The notes below the pieces were generated by a model that was not told the DNA's origin, ran no database searches, and saw nothing but the letters and a program-made list of their open reading frames with translations. From Bordetella petrii (lineage in GTDB: Bacteria; Pseudomonadota; Gammaproteobacteria; Burkholderiales; Burkholderiaceae_B), in the NCBI RefSeq assembly GCF_017356245.1, contig NZ_JAFMZZ010000001.1, positions 1,569,698-1,633,697 of the forward strand: a stretch of 64,000 bases of DNA, written 5' to 3'. Positions 1 to 8,900 of this stretch are shown here, one piece after another (within the stretch, counting starts at the first letter, position 1; each line of letters opens with the position of its first letter). A program made the translations under genes and the position numbers.

Positions 1-291
1 CTCAGCACGACTGCGGGAACGAAGAAAACCCACGTAAAAGGCACGACCGATTGCACCCGGGACGGCACCACCACCGTGAACCAGAAATCGTATGTCGAGA
101 CCACGCAGGGCGTGGTGCGCCAATCGGTTACTGGCGACGTTACCCGGTCGGTTACCGGCATGCTGACCACCACCCAGATAGGGGCGCAGGCAATCACCGA
201 AGTGAATGCGGTTGGCCATTACCTAGTGGGTTCGTATGGTTCGGTGCAGGTGGGCAGCTTCAAGAAAACGATCTTTGGCAATGTCGGTTAA
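1..291 (+). CDS. C-terminal fragment of a repeat-rich protein, probably VgrG-like spike tail (5' end outside window)
   Basis: The frame is open from the first base and stops at 289-291, so only the last 96 residues are present. They are Thr/Val/Gly-rich with repeating V-T-G and V-x-x short strands (for example SVTGDVTRSVTGML), the pattern seen in the beta-helical C-terminal extension of VgrG/Gp5-type spikes. The stop is followed 24 bases later by the first of three related Ala-rich genes and then by DUF2169 and pentapeptide genes, a neighbourhood typical of type VI secretion accessory loci. The VgrG assignment is inferred from repeat style and context; a separate beta-helix protein is equally possible without the missing N-terminus. 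Confidence 0.55.
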   Translation, partial: LSTTAGTKKTHVKGTTDCTRDGTTTVNQKSYVETTQGVVRQSVTGDVTRSVTGMLTTTQIGAQAITEVNAVGHYLVGSYGSVQVGSFKKTIFGNVG

Positions 292-314
292 TACCTTGGA
301 TCCGGGAAGCCGCC

Positions 315-1283
315 ATGGGCACAGATAATATCCAGGCCATCAGCGACGAGGTCAATGCCGCGATCGAGGCGCTGGGGCCCGACGCGACCGCCGAGCAAAT
401 AACCGCCGTCATCGAAGAACACGCCCGCAACGGTGTGATCTACGGCTCTCCGTCGCTGGGCGACGTGGCCGCCGAGGAAGCCGCCAGCGCTTATGCCGAG
501 CAGCACCTGCCGCCCGGCGCCGCTGCGACGCTCGGGGCGGCAAAGGGCCGCCAGGAGGCGGACAAAGACAAGCCCTCCATCAGCGAGTTGGCCGCCGATA
601 TCCGCAACCGCAATGCCAGCGCGGGCGTTCTGAGCGCCGACGACATCGCGGCGGCCACCGGCATATCGGCAGACAGCAATGACGGCATACTGAAGGACGT
701 TACGAGCAGCCTGGCAGACCACAATGTCGATCCGGCCACGGCCAGCCTGGTTCAAAGCGCGGTCGCCAATGCAATCTCCGGCGGAGCGCTGGCGTCGGCC
801 GGCCTGGATATACAGGGCCAATTGAAGGTCACGGTGCATGACTTCGTCGACCTGAAATTCGACAGCTCGCATATCAAGACAACCCTGGGGCAGGTTGTAT
901 ACACCCATGAAGGGACGGTCGACATCAAGGCGCAGAGTGCCTATCTGACGGCGGGCAGCATACGCATCGAGGCCAGCCACAGCGAAACCAACATCGTCCA
1001 CGCCGAGAAAAAGTCCAATGTATCCAACTACTCTTTTTCTCGCGGCCCGTGGTATTCCAGCGACTTCGGGCATTCCCATTCGGTGTCCGACTGGTCTGTA
1101 TCGGGCGCCTTGCTCAACGCACACGTGGCGCCGGTCAAGGTGGGCGTGGCGGCCAGAATGGTTACCAACTTTGGCATACGTACCGGCATCAAAGGCGTGT
1201 CTTTCGATGATGTCGGCGACAACGTCAATAAAACCAACCTGGCGCTGATGGGCGTATCGGTGATCTTGATGATTCTTGGGTAA
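315..1283 (+). CDS. Ala-rich T6SS-locus protein, first of three tandem relatives
   Basis: A 322-residue protein of unknown function. I chose the ATG at 315, which is preceded by GGAAG, over the longer open frame that runs back over the upstream gene. The first ~165 residues are Ala/Asp-rich and predicted helical. From about residue 170 the protein switches to short beta-type strands (DIQGQLKVTVHDF, GTVDIKAQSAYLTAGSI) resembling VgrG C-terminal repeats, then ends in a hydrophobic segment. The layout matches the next two genes (1322-2362 and 2372-3361): helical Ala-rich half, then a strand-rich half. Infer a structural or cargo protein of the T6SS spike; no catalytic motif is visible. Confidence 0.7.
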   Translation: MGTDNIQAISDEVNAAIEALGPDATAEQITAVIEEHARNGVIYGSPSLGDVAAEEAASAYAEQHLPPGAAATLGAAKGRQEADKDKPSISELAADIRNRNASAGVLSADDIAAATGISADSNDGILKDVTSSLADHNVDPATASLVQSAVANAISGGALASAGLDIQGQLKVTVHDFVDLKFDSSHIKTTLGQVVYTHEGTVDIKAQSAYLTAGSIRIEASHSETNIVHAEKKSNVSNYSFSRGPWYSSDFGHSHSVSDWSVSGALLNAHVAPVKVGVAARMVTNFGIRTGIKGVSFDDVGDNVNKTNLALMGVSVILMILG

Positions 1284-1321
1284 ATGCATCGTTGATGCGC
1301 AACTGCGACGCTCGGTGATAC

Positions 1322-2362
1322 ATGACTTCACTGTACAAGAACATTCCCTATGTATTGCCCGGCTCGACAGCCGCCGATGCCGTTGACGAGGTGAATGCGT
1401 TCTGGCAGCGCAACGGCGGCAACGTCGCTCCGAAAGAGCTGGAGAAGTTTGTAGACAAGACGCTGCGGCAGCATGGTGTCGATCCTGTCACGGCTGCCGC
1501 ATCGGCCCGCACCGCCAGCCTGATGGCGGAAGAAAATCCCGCGGGCGCGCTGGCGTCGGCGGAACAGCTCACGGGCATCACCGTGGCCGACCCGACCCGG
1601 GTGGCCGCCACGGCCAGCGGCCGGGTGAATGCCGATCTGTCCAAGACGGGAAAGACGTTCGGCGACCTCAGCCGGGACGAGAAGATTTCTTTGGCGCAGA
1701 AAGGCGCCATGCAGACCCTGGCCGACGCGGGCGTGCCGGAAAGCGAGGCGTCCGGCCCGGTGCAGCAAGAGGTTGCCCGGCTGATCGATGCCGGCGTTCC
1801 GCCGGACGAAGCGGCCGCGGCGGCCGCAGCCGCGGTGATGAGCCAGATGCTGCCGCAGGCGGACTCGTTCAACATTTTCGGCTATCTCAGCATGATGGTT
1901 CACCAGCGTGCCGAGTACACCTTCATGAATACCGAAACGCTCGAGATCGGCGGATCGGCATTCCATACCCACGCGCAGAACACAAAATATGACATGGCCG
2001 GCCATGACATCAATCTGCGTGTTACCGACACCTTGAAGACCTCATCGACCCGTGAAGCGGCCCGCTCGAAATACTCGCTGGCGCGCGGGATATACGAGGG
2101 TACCTATGAATCGTATGTCCCCGTTTCATACCAGCTGTATTGGCAGAATGTGATGAGGCGGGGCATCGAGGCCAAGAATCTCGGGATCGCATCCCTGTCA
2201 GTGTCAGGGGTCAGGTTTTATGTGGCGGGCTACGACTCGGACGTGGTGATATCGACCAAAGCCAGCGATTCGGAGCGCGACGGGCGGGCTGCGCTTCTGG
2301 AACTCATTCTGGCCTGGAGCGACAACCGCAAAGCCAAGAAAACCCACATAAAGAAGAAATAA
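1322..2362 (+). CDS. Ala-rich T6SS-locus protein, second tandem relative
   Basis: A 346-residue protein of unknown function. The N-terminal part carries YVLPGSTAADAV and HGVDPVTAAA, nearly identical to YAVLPGSDAAAA and HGVDPVTSAA in the following gene, so the two are clear paralogs. Residues ~145-180 are an Ala-rich helix (LIDAGVPPDEAAAAAAAAV). After NIFGYLSMMV the sequence becomes strand-rich, then ends with a basic Lys-rich tail. It lies 38 bases after the first relative and 9 bases before the third, so the genes are probably cotranscribed. No enzymatic motif is visible. A T6SS cargo or scaffold role is inferred only from context. Confidence 0.7.
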   Translation: MTSLYKNIPYVLPGSTAADAVDEVNAFWQRNGGNVAPKELEKFVDKTLRQHGVDPVTAAASARTASLMAEENPAGALASAEQLTGITVADPTRVAATASGRVNADLSKTGKTFGDLSRDEKISLAQKGAMQTLADAGVPESEASGPVQQEVARLIDAGVPPDEAAAAAAAAVMSQMLPQADSFNIFGYLSMMVHQRAEYTFMNTETLEIGGSAFHTHAQNTKYDMAGHDINLRVTDTLKTSSTREAARSKYSLARGIYEGTYESYVPVSYQLYWQNVMRRGIEAKNLGIASLSVSGVRFYVAGYDSDVVISTKASDSERDGRAALLELILAWSDNRKAKKTHIKKK

Positions 2363-2371
2363 GAGGCATCT

Positions 2372-3361
2372 ATGGGCACCCCATACGCAGTCTTACCCGG
2401 ATCGGATGCCGCCGCGGCCGCGGCAGAGGCCGCGGCGAAGCAATATACGCTCGATGGATTCGGCGAAAGCCTGAGCCAGATCCTGGCCGAGCACGGCGTC
2501 GATCCGGTGACCTCGGCGGCGGTAAGCGCGGCCGGAGAGCAGCTGGCCCAGCGTCCGGGCGGCACGCCCATGGCCGAAGAGGAACTGCCCGGCCTGGCCG
2601 AGAGCCTGGTCGGTGCCGCGGTAGCCGACCCCAGGGTGGCAGGCGGCCAGGCGCGCACGGCCGTCGAGGAAAATGCCGCCGGGTTGAGCAAGAGCGAGCA
2701 AGAGGCTTTGGCGATAACGGCGGCCGGCGATGCCGCCGAAGATGCCGGCGCCGATCGGGCGACTGCCGAGCAGAAGGCACGCGAGGCGATTGCGGCAGGC
2801 GTCCCGCCGGCGGCGGCCGCCGAAGCCGGCGCAGCATCCGCCGCCGCCATCGCCGTGACGTCCAACCCCGATGCCTCGCCCGGGATCGAGATATTCGGCT
2901 ATCTGAAGGCGCGTGTGCAAGGGCTGGTCACGGAGACCTATCTGGCCGATGAAAACAAGAAAGTGACGGGCCTGACGCAATGGAAGATAGAGAAAGGCCC
3001 TTTTTTCCAGACCACTGCCGGAGAGCTGCATATAAATTGCAAGAACTACCTGGCCCAGGCTGATATCGACCACGTGGATACCGCGCAGTCAAATACGAAA
3101 TACCTGGCTGGCTATGAAACCACTGCGCCCAGCCCTTCGTTCAGCAACAACATGGGCTTCTTCGGCGCTACTGCCGTGAATGCGGCCTATTGGGTCAGGA
3201 CTTCGTCGGCGGCGGCCTACAAGCGCACCGTGTTCGGCCTTGACTTCTATATTGCATTGCTGGGAACGCAGAATACCTCGTCGAATAACTGGATCGTGGA
3301 CAAGTTCATCATGAGGCATATCGTTTCCATTCATGCGCGTTTTTATTCGAATTACCGCTGA
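2372..3361 (+). CDS. Ala-rich T6SS-locus protein, third tandem relative
   Basis: A 329-residue paralog of the preceding gene. It shares the YxVLPGS start, the HGVDPVT motif, the Ala-rich AGVPPAAAAEAGAASAAA helix and the I-F-G-Y-L boundary (EIFGYLKARV) into a strand-rich C-terminal half. That half diverges from its neighbour, with Asn/Tyr/Thr-rich sequence, while the helical half is conserved. Conserved N-terminal with variable C-terminal halves is what a delivery module with exchangeable cargo would look like, but this is inference. The gene ends 9 bases before the GTG of the DUF2169 gene. Confidence 0.7.
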   Translation: MGTPYAVLPGSDAAAAAAEAAAKQYTLDGFGESLSQILAEHGVDPVTSAAVSAAGEQLAQRPGGTPMAEEELPGLAESLVGAAVADPRVAGGQARTAVEENAAGLSKSEQEALAITAAGDAAEDAGADRATAEQKAREAIAAGVPPAAAAEAGAASAAAIAVTSNPDASPGIEIFGYLKARVQGLVTETYLADENKKVTGLTQWKIEKGPFFQTTAGELHINCKNYLAQADIDHVDTAQSNTKYLAGYETTAPSPSFSNNMGFFGATAVNAAYWVRTSSAAAYKRTVFGLDFYIALLGTQNTSSNNWIVDKFIMRHIVSIHARFYSNYR

Positions 3362-3370
3362 GTCGACTCT

Positions 3371-6001
3371 GTGAAGTTCATCAAGCCGCTGAGATTGCTG
3401 GTCATGCCCAGGCCGTATCGCTGGCGCAACGGCGTGCACCTGGCTGTCACCATCGCCGCCACATTCGAAGACAAGGGAGGGACGCCGCTCATCCTGCCCG
3501 AGCATGCCTGGATGCAGGAAACCCTGCCCGAGCTCGACGCGGATGAAATGCTCGATTATGTAATGCCGAAGCCTCATCCCGAGTTTCTGGTAAGCGGAAA
3601 CGCGTACACGGCGCACCAGGATGAAAAAAGACATTGCATGGTGAGCGTGCGAGTAGCAGACAAGCGCAAGGATGTGCTGGCATTCGGCGACCGGCACTGG
3701 ACAGGCAACCGCATTTCCAGCCCTCAGCCATTCGATTGCATGCCCTTGACATGGGGGCGCTCATTCGGCGGCGGCTCGGTGCCGGAAAATCCTTTGGGGG
3801 TAGGGCTGGACGAGGCCGAGTTTAATGGCGTGCGGGCGGTGCCCTTGCCGAACGTGGAATCGCCCACCGAGCGCATTCACAGCAGGGGCCAGATGGTTCG
3901 CCCCTGCAATCTGGGCCAGATCCGCATCGATTGGCCTCCGCGCATACAACGGCTCGGTACGTGGGACGCGGAGTGGCTGGAAAATGTCGGCACGGGATTC
4001 TTCGACGATATGCAGCCCACGGCATTCAACGGGGCCGCGGACGACCAGATATGGCACGACCGCGACACGCTGCCCTTGGGCGCATCGTTTGAAATCTGGA
4101 ATATGCAGCAAGAGCAGCCATGCTGGTCGGGAACCTTGCCCGAGGTGCAGGCGCGATGTTTCATCCGCAGGCGTTTCGGGGACGGGCAGCTGGATGAAAT
4201 GCCGATGCGATGCACCACGGTCTGGTTCGTGCCGCATCAGAGCCGGTACATTTTGCTGTTTCACGGCACTTTGCCTATCAATGACGATGACGGCTATGAC
4301 GTAAGCACGGTCATGGCTGCCCTGGAGCGAACCGGGCAGCCGCGTCCGCAAGCGCATTACGAGCATATCTACGCCCTGCGCGACGACCGCCAGCAGGCGG
4401 TACTGCATGCGCTGAACGACGACGAGCTCATGCCCGCCGACATGCTGGCGCCCTGGATCGAAAAGCTGGATTTCGGCAGTAATGCGCTGCTTTCCAAGGT
4501 CGATCGGATGCTCGGCGAAAGCGGCTTTCCCCCGGGCGTGTTCGTGGGGCCGACCAAGCCCAAATCGCTGAGCGATTTGCCTGAAATGGTGGAGTCCAAT
4601 CGGAAGTACCAGCAGGAGCTGATGGCCGAACTCCAGGCCGAGCGCGACGCCAGGAATGACCCGGCGTGGCTGGACAGCGGCGACAAGGCCTGGGCGAACT
4701 CGCGCAAGCTGCAGCAGGACGTTTACCGCAGCCTGGATTTTGCCGGCAAGAAGACCGCCGATGACATCGTCCTGCCCCACAGGGGGCCACCCGAGATAAA
4801 AGGACTGTACGGCGAGGCGAAATCGCTGGAGGGGCGCAGGGATTATCGCGAGATGGCCGCCGCGCTGGACAGGAAATCGCACGAGATGACCAGTTTTCTG
4901 CGCTCGTCGATGAACAAGGTCTATCTGTATTCCGTCCATTACCAGAGCGGTGTCGCAAAAGTGGGCGAGCATCAGGCCAGCCTCCTGCGCAACCGGGTGC
5001 TCAAAAAATACCGGCTGGGCCGCAATCTTTCAAAAATGGATCTCACCGGCGCCGATCTTTCCGGCATGGACTTGTCGGGGGCGGATTTTTCCGAGGCATG
5101 GCTGGAAAACGCCGACCTGAGCGGCTGCAATCTATCGGGCGCCAAGTTCGACAAGACCGTGCTGGCCCGGGCGCAGTTTCGCGCTACGCAGCTCGATGAT
5201 GCGAAATTCCTGGGCTGCAATATCAGTCAGGCCGATTTCCAGAGCTGCACCGCCCGGGGCGCGCTGTGGCGGAACGTGATTTCGGAAAAGGGAACCCGGC
5301 TGCAATCCTGCACTTTCGAAGATGCCACCTTTGACAAATTCGACTTTGAAGGCGCAACACTCACCGACGTCCATTTCGTCTCGACGCTGCTGGATTCAAT
5401 CGATTTCAGGGCGTGCGCGCTGGCAAATTGCAGCATGACGGGTACCAAGCTGTTCAAGACAGACTTCTATGAGTGCACGATCCGTGACTCGGCGTTGCAC
5501 GAGTGCCTGCTGGAGGGGCCGTTGTTCGACGGGACTTCGCTTGCCAATGTAGAGCTGGAAAAGTGCCATGTGCTGAAGACCACTTTCATGTCGAACGCCA
5601 AGTTCGACGGCTGCCGTATCCTGGAAAACTCGTTTCTGCAGACGATGTTCCGGGCGGTGCGTTTTACCGACGTTGATCTGTCGGGCTGCGTGTTCGAGCG
5701 CTGCGACTTGTCAGAGGCCGTTTTCGAGCGTTGCGCGCTGCGGCAGATCCGCACGCCTCAGACCATGTTCATCAGGGCGAGTTTCAATACTTCGGATCTG
5801 TCGGGCAGCAACTTCATGCACGGGATTTTCCAGAAAGCCGACTTCATCGGCGCGCGGCTGGCGCGATGCAATTTTTTCCGTGCCGACATGAGCGAGACTT
5901 TGCTGGACCCGGCGACGGATATTTCCGACTCGTATGTGCAGCATACCCGCCTGGTGCCGCGCCGCCCGCCCGGCGCGCAGTCGGAAAGAGGGCAGCCATG
6001 A
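3371..6001 (+). CDS. DUF2169 domain protein fused to pentapeptide repeats
   Basis: An 876-residue fusion. Residues 1 to ~330 match the DUF2169 style (FIKPLRLLVMPRPYRWR at the start, then WGRSFGG, ENPLGVG and QRLGTWDAEW, RRRFGDG). DUF2169 proteins are known as adaptor-type components of T6SS effector loci. A charged linker (~residues 380-540) follows, then about 320 residues of A(D/N)LSG-type pentapeptide repeats (ADLSGMDLSGADFSEAWLENA) forming a right-handed quadrilateral helix. The start is GTG, just after the third Ala-rich gene. The stop overlaps the next ATG by four bases (ATGA), indicating translational coupling with the second pentapeptide gene. Confidence 0.85.
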   Translation: MKFIKPLRLLVMPRPYRWRNGVHLAVTIAATFEDKGGTPLILPEHAWMQETLPELDADEMLDYVMPKPHPEFLVSGNAYTAHQDEKRHCMVSVRVADKRKDVLAFGDRHWTGNRISSPQPFDCMPLTWGRSFGGGSVPENPLGVGLDEAEFNGVRAVPLPNVESPTERIHSRGQMVRPCNLGQIRIDWPPRIQRLGTWDAEWLENVGTGFFDDMQPTAFNGAADDQIWHDRDTLPLGASFEIWNMQQEQPCWSGTLPEVQARCFIRRRFGDGQLDEMPMRCTTVWFVPHQSRYILLFHGTLPINDDDGYDVSTVMAALERTGQPRPQAHYEHIYALRDDRQQAVLHALNDDELMPADMLAPWIEKLDFGSNALLSKVDRMLGESGFPPGVFVGPTKPKSLSDLPEMVESNRKYQQELMAELQAERDARNDPAWLDSGDKAWANSRKLQQDVYRSLDFAGKKTADDIVLPHRGPPEIKGLYGEAKSLEGRRDYREMAAALDRKSHEMTSFLRSSMNKVYLYSVHYQSGVAKVGEHQASLLRNRVLKKYRLGRNLSKMDLTGADLSGMDLSGADFSEAWLENADLSGCNLSGAKFDKTVLARAQFRATQLDDAKFLGCNISQADFQSCTARGALWRNVISEKGTRLQSCTFEDATFDKFDFEGATLTDVHFVSTLLDSIDFRACALANCSMTGTKLFKTDFYECTIRDSALHECLLEGPLFDGTSLANVELEKCHVLKTTFMSNAKFDGCRILENSFLQTMFRAVRFTDVDLSGCVFERCDLSEAVFERCALRQIRTPQTMFIRASFNTSDLSGSNFMHGIFQKADFIGARLARCNFFRADMSETLLDPATDISDSYVQHTRLVPRRPPGAQSERGQP

Positions 6002-7041
6002 GCAAGGCGCAGATTCTCGCCAAGGCGCACACCCTGGAGCTGATGCAGGACATGAGCGTGGCCGGCGAAGCCTTCGGTGCAGACATGCTCGAAGGAATGT
6101 CGTTCCACAATGTCGACTTCTCCCGGGTCACGCTCGACAAGACGTCGTTCAAGGACTGCATATTCCACAAATGCAGCTTTGCTGGCGCCAGGGCGGCGGC
6201 TGCCAATTTTTCCGGCATCCAGATGTTGCACTGCGACTTGTCGGGCGCGTCGTTTACGGGCTGCAATCTGACGCAGGCCACCATTCTTTCGTCGAGGCTG
6301 GTCAAGACGTCTTTTGACGCCTGCGACTGCAGCAAGATGGAACTCACCGATTCCGATGCCACCCAGGTGCGCTTCTGCGGCCAAAGGCTCGATGACGTGA
6401 ATTTCCTGGATGTCGTCCTGGACGAGGCGGATTTCTCTTCGGCTGTATTGTCCGGCGCTCTGCTTCACGAACTCGACTTGCGCACGGTCAACTTGAAACA
6501 GGCCACGATGCGGGATGTGGCTTTTTCGGGGTGTGATGTGTCGGGGCAGGATTTTTCAGACCAGGTGCTGTCCGGAGCGCAATTCAACGAGGCGAAGCTG
6601 CACAATGTCATTTTCGCCCGCTGCTCGCTGGCGGGAAGCAATTTCTCTGACAGCGAGGTAAAGAACACCTCTTTCCTGGAAGCAGACATCCGCGAATCGC
6701 TGTTCGTCAATGTGAATATGCAGCAATCCAGCGTGGCGCGGGCGTGCCTTGATAAAACCCTGTGGAACGGGGCGGTTATTGTCGGCTCGGATTTCGGTTC
6801 GTCGACCTTGAACATGGCCGTTTTTCAGCAGGCCAACGTCGAGGATTCCAGCTTTTCCGGCACCGAATTGCAGTACGCCGATTTTTCCTATGCCAGGCTG
6901 CACCAATGCGCGTTCGACGACGCGCTGATGATGGGCACCAAGTTCCATCGCGCGCTGTGCGATGAAAACCTGAAAAACCGGCCGGGAGCGATCAGCCGGG
7001 ACAACGAATTGTTCGAAGCAGAGTTGTGGAGCGTTTCTTAA
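5998..7041 (+). CDS. Pentapeptide repeat protein
   Basis: A 347-residue protein that is almost entirely pentapeptide repeats from about residue 25 to 330 (MSFHNVDFSRVTLDKTSF, then repeated A-x-F-S-x). The ATG at 5998 overlaps the upstream stop codon. The repeats resemble those of the DUF2169 fusion just upstream, so a partial duplication or a paired function is likely. In T6SS loci such proteins accompany DUF2169 adaptors; elsewhere the fold can mimic DNA. The function here is not determined by the sequence. The gene for the small membrane protein follows after 16 bases. Confidence 0.85.
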   Translation: MSKAQILAKAHTLELMQDMSVAGEAFGADMLEGMSFHNVDFSRVTLDKTSFKDCIFHKCSFAGARAAAANFSGIQMLHCDLSGASFTGCNLTQATILSSRLVKTSFDACDCSKMELTDSDATQVRFCGQRLDDVNFLDVVLDEADFSSAVLSGALLHELDLRTVNLKQATMRDVAFSGCDVSGQDFSDQVLSGAQFNEAKLHNVIFARCSLAGSNFSDSEVKNTSFLEADIRESLFVNVNMQQSSVARACLDKTLWNGAVIVGSDFGSSTLNMAVFQQANVEDSSFSGTELQYADFSYARLHQCAFDDALMMGTKFHRALCDENLKNRPGAISRDNELFEAELWSVS

Positions 7042-7057
7042 CTTAGGGAGAAGGATC

Positions 7058-7426
7058 ATGCCGTTCTGGGGATGCATGGGGTCGGGCAAAAGCACCGGCC
7101 TGGGGCCTTACATGACCGGGCCGTCGAAAAACGAAATGTTCAGCTGCATGAAGCTGCCCACCACCAATGTCTATATAAACAACAAGCCGGGGCACAACCT
7201 TTATTCCGTGGCGCCGCTGACCATCGACATGCCCTCGTCCGTCTTGGGAGCCACTACGGGCACCCTGTTCATGCTGGGCACCACCATCGCGCTGTTTTCC
7301 GTGTCGGTCATTGCGTCGGGCGGGCCGGTGATCAGATGGCTGTGCCTGGCGATCCAGAATCTCTGGAATACCATCGCCTGCTACCTGAAGCGGGATAACG
7401 GCCTGGTCGCGATATTCGCGCCTTGA
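7058..7426 (+). CDS. Small membrane protein, possible degenerate PAAR-like (DUF4150) component
   Basis: A 122-residue protein with a good ribosome site (GGGAGAAGGATC before ATG). The first ~65 residues (MPFWGCMGSG, then LPTTNVYINNKPGHNLYSVAP) weakly recall the N-terminal part of DUF4150 PAAR-like proteins, which contain a similar N-V-x-x-x-x-x-P-A-H-N-x-x-S-V-x-P stretch. The rest is a hydrophobic segment (TLFMLGTTIALFSVSVIASG) and a short cytoplasmic-type tail, unlike a full PAAR protein. The position after DUF2169/pentapeptide genes fits a spike tip. The assignment is tentative; an inner-membrane accessory protein is the alternative. Confidence 0.6.
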   Translation: MPFWGCMGSGKSTGLGPYMTGPSKNEMFSCMKLPTTNVYINNKPGHNLYSVAPLTIDMPSSVLGATTGTLFMLGTTIALFSVSVIASGGPVIRWLCLAIQNLWNTIACYLKRDNGLVAIFAP

Positions 7427-7431
7427 ATGAA

Positions 7432-7932
7432 ATGATGAAGTACGCCGGCGTCTTCCGCTGGATAACAGGCCTGATTGCGCTGGGGCTGGTCATCGCCGGC
7501 CTGAGCTATCTTTGGGATATGCGCCAGGCCAGGCTGCAGGACCCATTCGGCATCTGGGACGGCGGCCGGACGGACTCGGCGCTGAATTTCTTCCTTGCCG
7601 CCGGTGCCATGGTCATCCTGTACCGCGGAATATCGCTGATGGAATCGAAGTACATCAACGACAAAGGCTTGCCCGGCACAGGGGAAGTGCTGTCCGCGAC
7701 GTGCATCGGGCGTCCCGAGAATTCAAACGACCGCAACTGGTACAAAATAGTGATCAAGGTGGTTCCCGAAGATCCGCGGCAAGCCCCGTTCACCGCCAAA
7801 GTCACGCAGCTCATCAAGGCGGACGGCCGGCGCAATATCGAGCCTGGCTCCCGGGTTCCTCTCAAGTACCTGCCGGGGCGCAGCAAAATCATCTTGACGG
7901 CGCAAGGCGCGGTAGAGTCCATCAAGGGCTGA
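7432..7932 (+). CDS. Two-helix membrane protein (DUF3592-like), possible immunity protein
   Basis: A protein of 166 residues from the ATG at 7432; a TTG at 7423 overlapping the upstream stop would add three residues. Two membrane segments (WITGLIALGLVIAGLSYL, and ALNFFLAAGAMVILYRGI) are followed by a soluble domain of ~90 residues (GTGEVLSATCIGRPENSNDRNWYKIVIKV, then PLKYLPGRSKI). This is the layout of DUF3592-type proteins. The next gene has the same organisation, so the pair are likely paralogs. Immunity or accessory function in the T6SS locus is inferred from position at the end of the operon. Confidence 0.65.
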   Translation: MMKYAGVFRWITGLIALGLVIAGLSYLWDMRQARLQDPFGIWDGGRTDSALNFFLAAGAMVILYRGISLMESKYINDKGLPGTGEVLSATCIGRPENSNDRNWYKIVIKVVPEDPRQAPFTAKVTQLIKADGRRNIEPGSRVPLKYLPGRSKIILTAQGAVESIKG

Positions 7933-7975
7933 GCGCCCGGCTGCCGCGGCCGCGCCCATTCGCCACGTGTGCAGA

Positions 7976-8485
7976 ATGATCTACTACCACCTGACAGGCC
8001 TGCTCGGCTATGTGCTGATTATTGGGTCGGCCGCCTGCTTTCTGGTCTACGTCGCCTTGCTGGTGTCGATTACAGGCTTTTTCGGCAACGAACACGCCTA
8101 CAACATCATCCTGGCGTGTTTTTTCGCGGGCATCATGCTTTTCCAGCTGCGCTCGCTGCTGGTGGACTTCATTTCCGAGCACGTGTTCAAGTCGGGCACT
8201 CGCGTGGCGGGCAAGATCCTGGCCGCCGAAAACTGCGGCCGGCAGGGCGGCGACAACGACCGGTGGTACCAGCTGGTGGTGGAACTGGAGCCGTCGCAGG
8301 CCACGCTCAGCGGGCGCGATGTGTATATCGAACAGCTGTTCAAAGAACGCGCGGCCGAATGGCTGAAGCAGGGGGCGCAGGTTCCGGTCCGCTATTCGCC
8401 CAGAATGAGGCTGGCCATCATCGACCATGAAGACGCCTACCAGCGCCTGCACGCTGGCCCGCAGTTCAGCCTGCGCCGCCGATGA
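7976..8485 (+). CDS. Two-helix membrane protein, paralog of the preceding gene
   Basis: A protein of 169 residues from the ATG at 7976 (an in-frame GTG at 7967 adds three). Two hydrophobic segments lie in residues ~8-35 and ~42-62. The soluble domain (GTRVAGKILAAENCGRQGGDNDRWYQLVVELE, then VPVRYSPRMRLAII) parallels the preceding protein: G-x-V/G-x-I-L, an N-D-R-x-W-Y signature and a P-V/L-x-Y-x-P ending. Two adjacent copies with diverged sequence are typical of expanded immunity or accessory genes. It is the last rightward gene of the T6SS-type block. Confidence 0.65.
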   Translation: MIYYHLTGLLGYVLIIGSAACFLVYVALLVSITGFFGNEHAYNIILACFFAGIMLFQLRSLLVDFISEHVFKSGTRVAGKILAAENCGRQGGDNDRWYQLVVELEPSQATLSGRDVYIEQLFKERAAEWLKQGAQVPVRYSPRMRLAIIDHEDAYQRLHAGPQFSLRRR

Positions 8486-8509
8486 CGCCGCCGCGAGGGC
8501 GGGGCGCCG

Positions 8510-8872
8510 CTATTGGCGCCGGCGGCGATACACAACGGCGTAGACAGCCGCGTTGAAGGCCACCAGGGCGCCCGCCAGGGCCATCTGCATGGGCCGGGTC
8601 AGGCCGTCGGGGTAGATCAGGCCGAATACATAATGCTCGATGAAGCCGCCGGGGTAGCCGTCCTGCCCGGCCAGTTGCCGCAGCTGGTTTTCCAGTGGGG
8701 TCAGCGGACAGATCCAGCCCATGCCCATCACCGCGGCGCCCCATGCCAGGGCCGCCAGGTGCCACGGCAGCAGCCGGCGCTTGCGCAGCACCAGCAAACC
8801 GCCCAGCACCGCGAACAATATGAAGCCGGCATGGGCCAGCAGGACCAGATCGGCAAGAATGCGATAAACCAT
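8510..8872 (-). CDS. DUF2784 family membrane protein
   Basis: A 120-residue integral membrane protein. It starts MVYRILADLVLLAHAGFILF, carries the WICPLTPLENQLR motif and the GFIEHYVFGLIYP stretch, which together are diagnostic of DUF2784, and has four predicted helices. The function of the family is unknown. It reads leftward and converges on the T6SS-type operon, 28 bases upstream of the DedA gene's end, so it may share a transcript with dedA. Confidence 0.85.
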   Translation of the reverse strand: MVYRILADLVLLAHAGFILFAVLGGLLVLRKRRLLPWHLAALAWGAAVMGMGWICPLTPLENQLRQLAGQDGYPGGFIEHYVFGLIYPDGLTRPMQMALAGALVAFNAAVYAVVYRRRRQ

Positions 8873-8900
8873 GCGCGAGGCCTTTGCCGCGCAGCGGCTG

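Noticed and set aside
288..1331. 347-codon leftward open frame opposite the first Ala-rich gene
   Set aside because: The rightward frame fits the operon and has a ribosome site; the leftward translation is Arg/Gly-rich noise.
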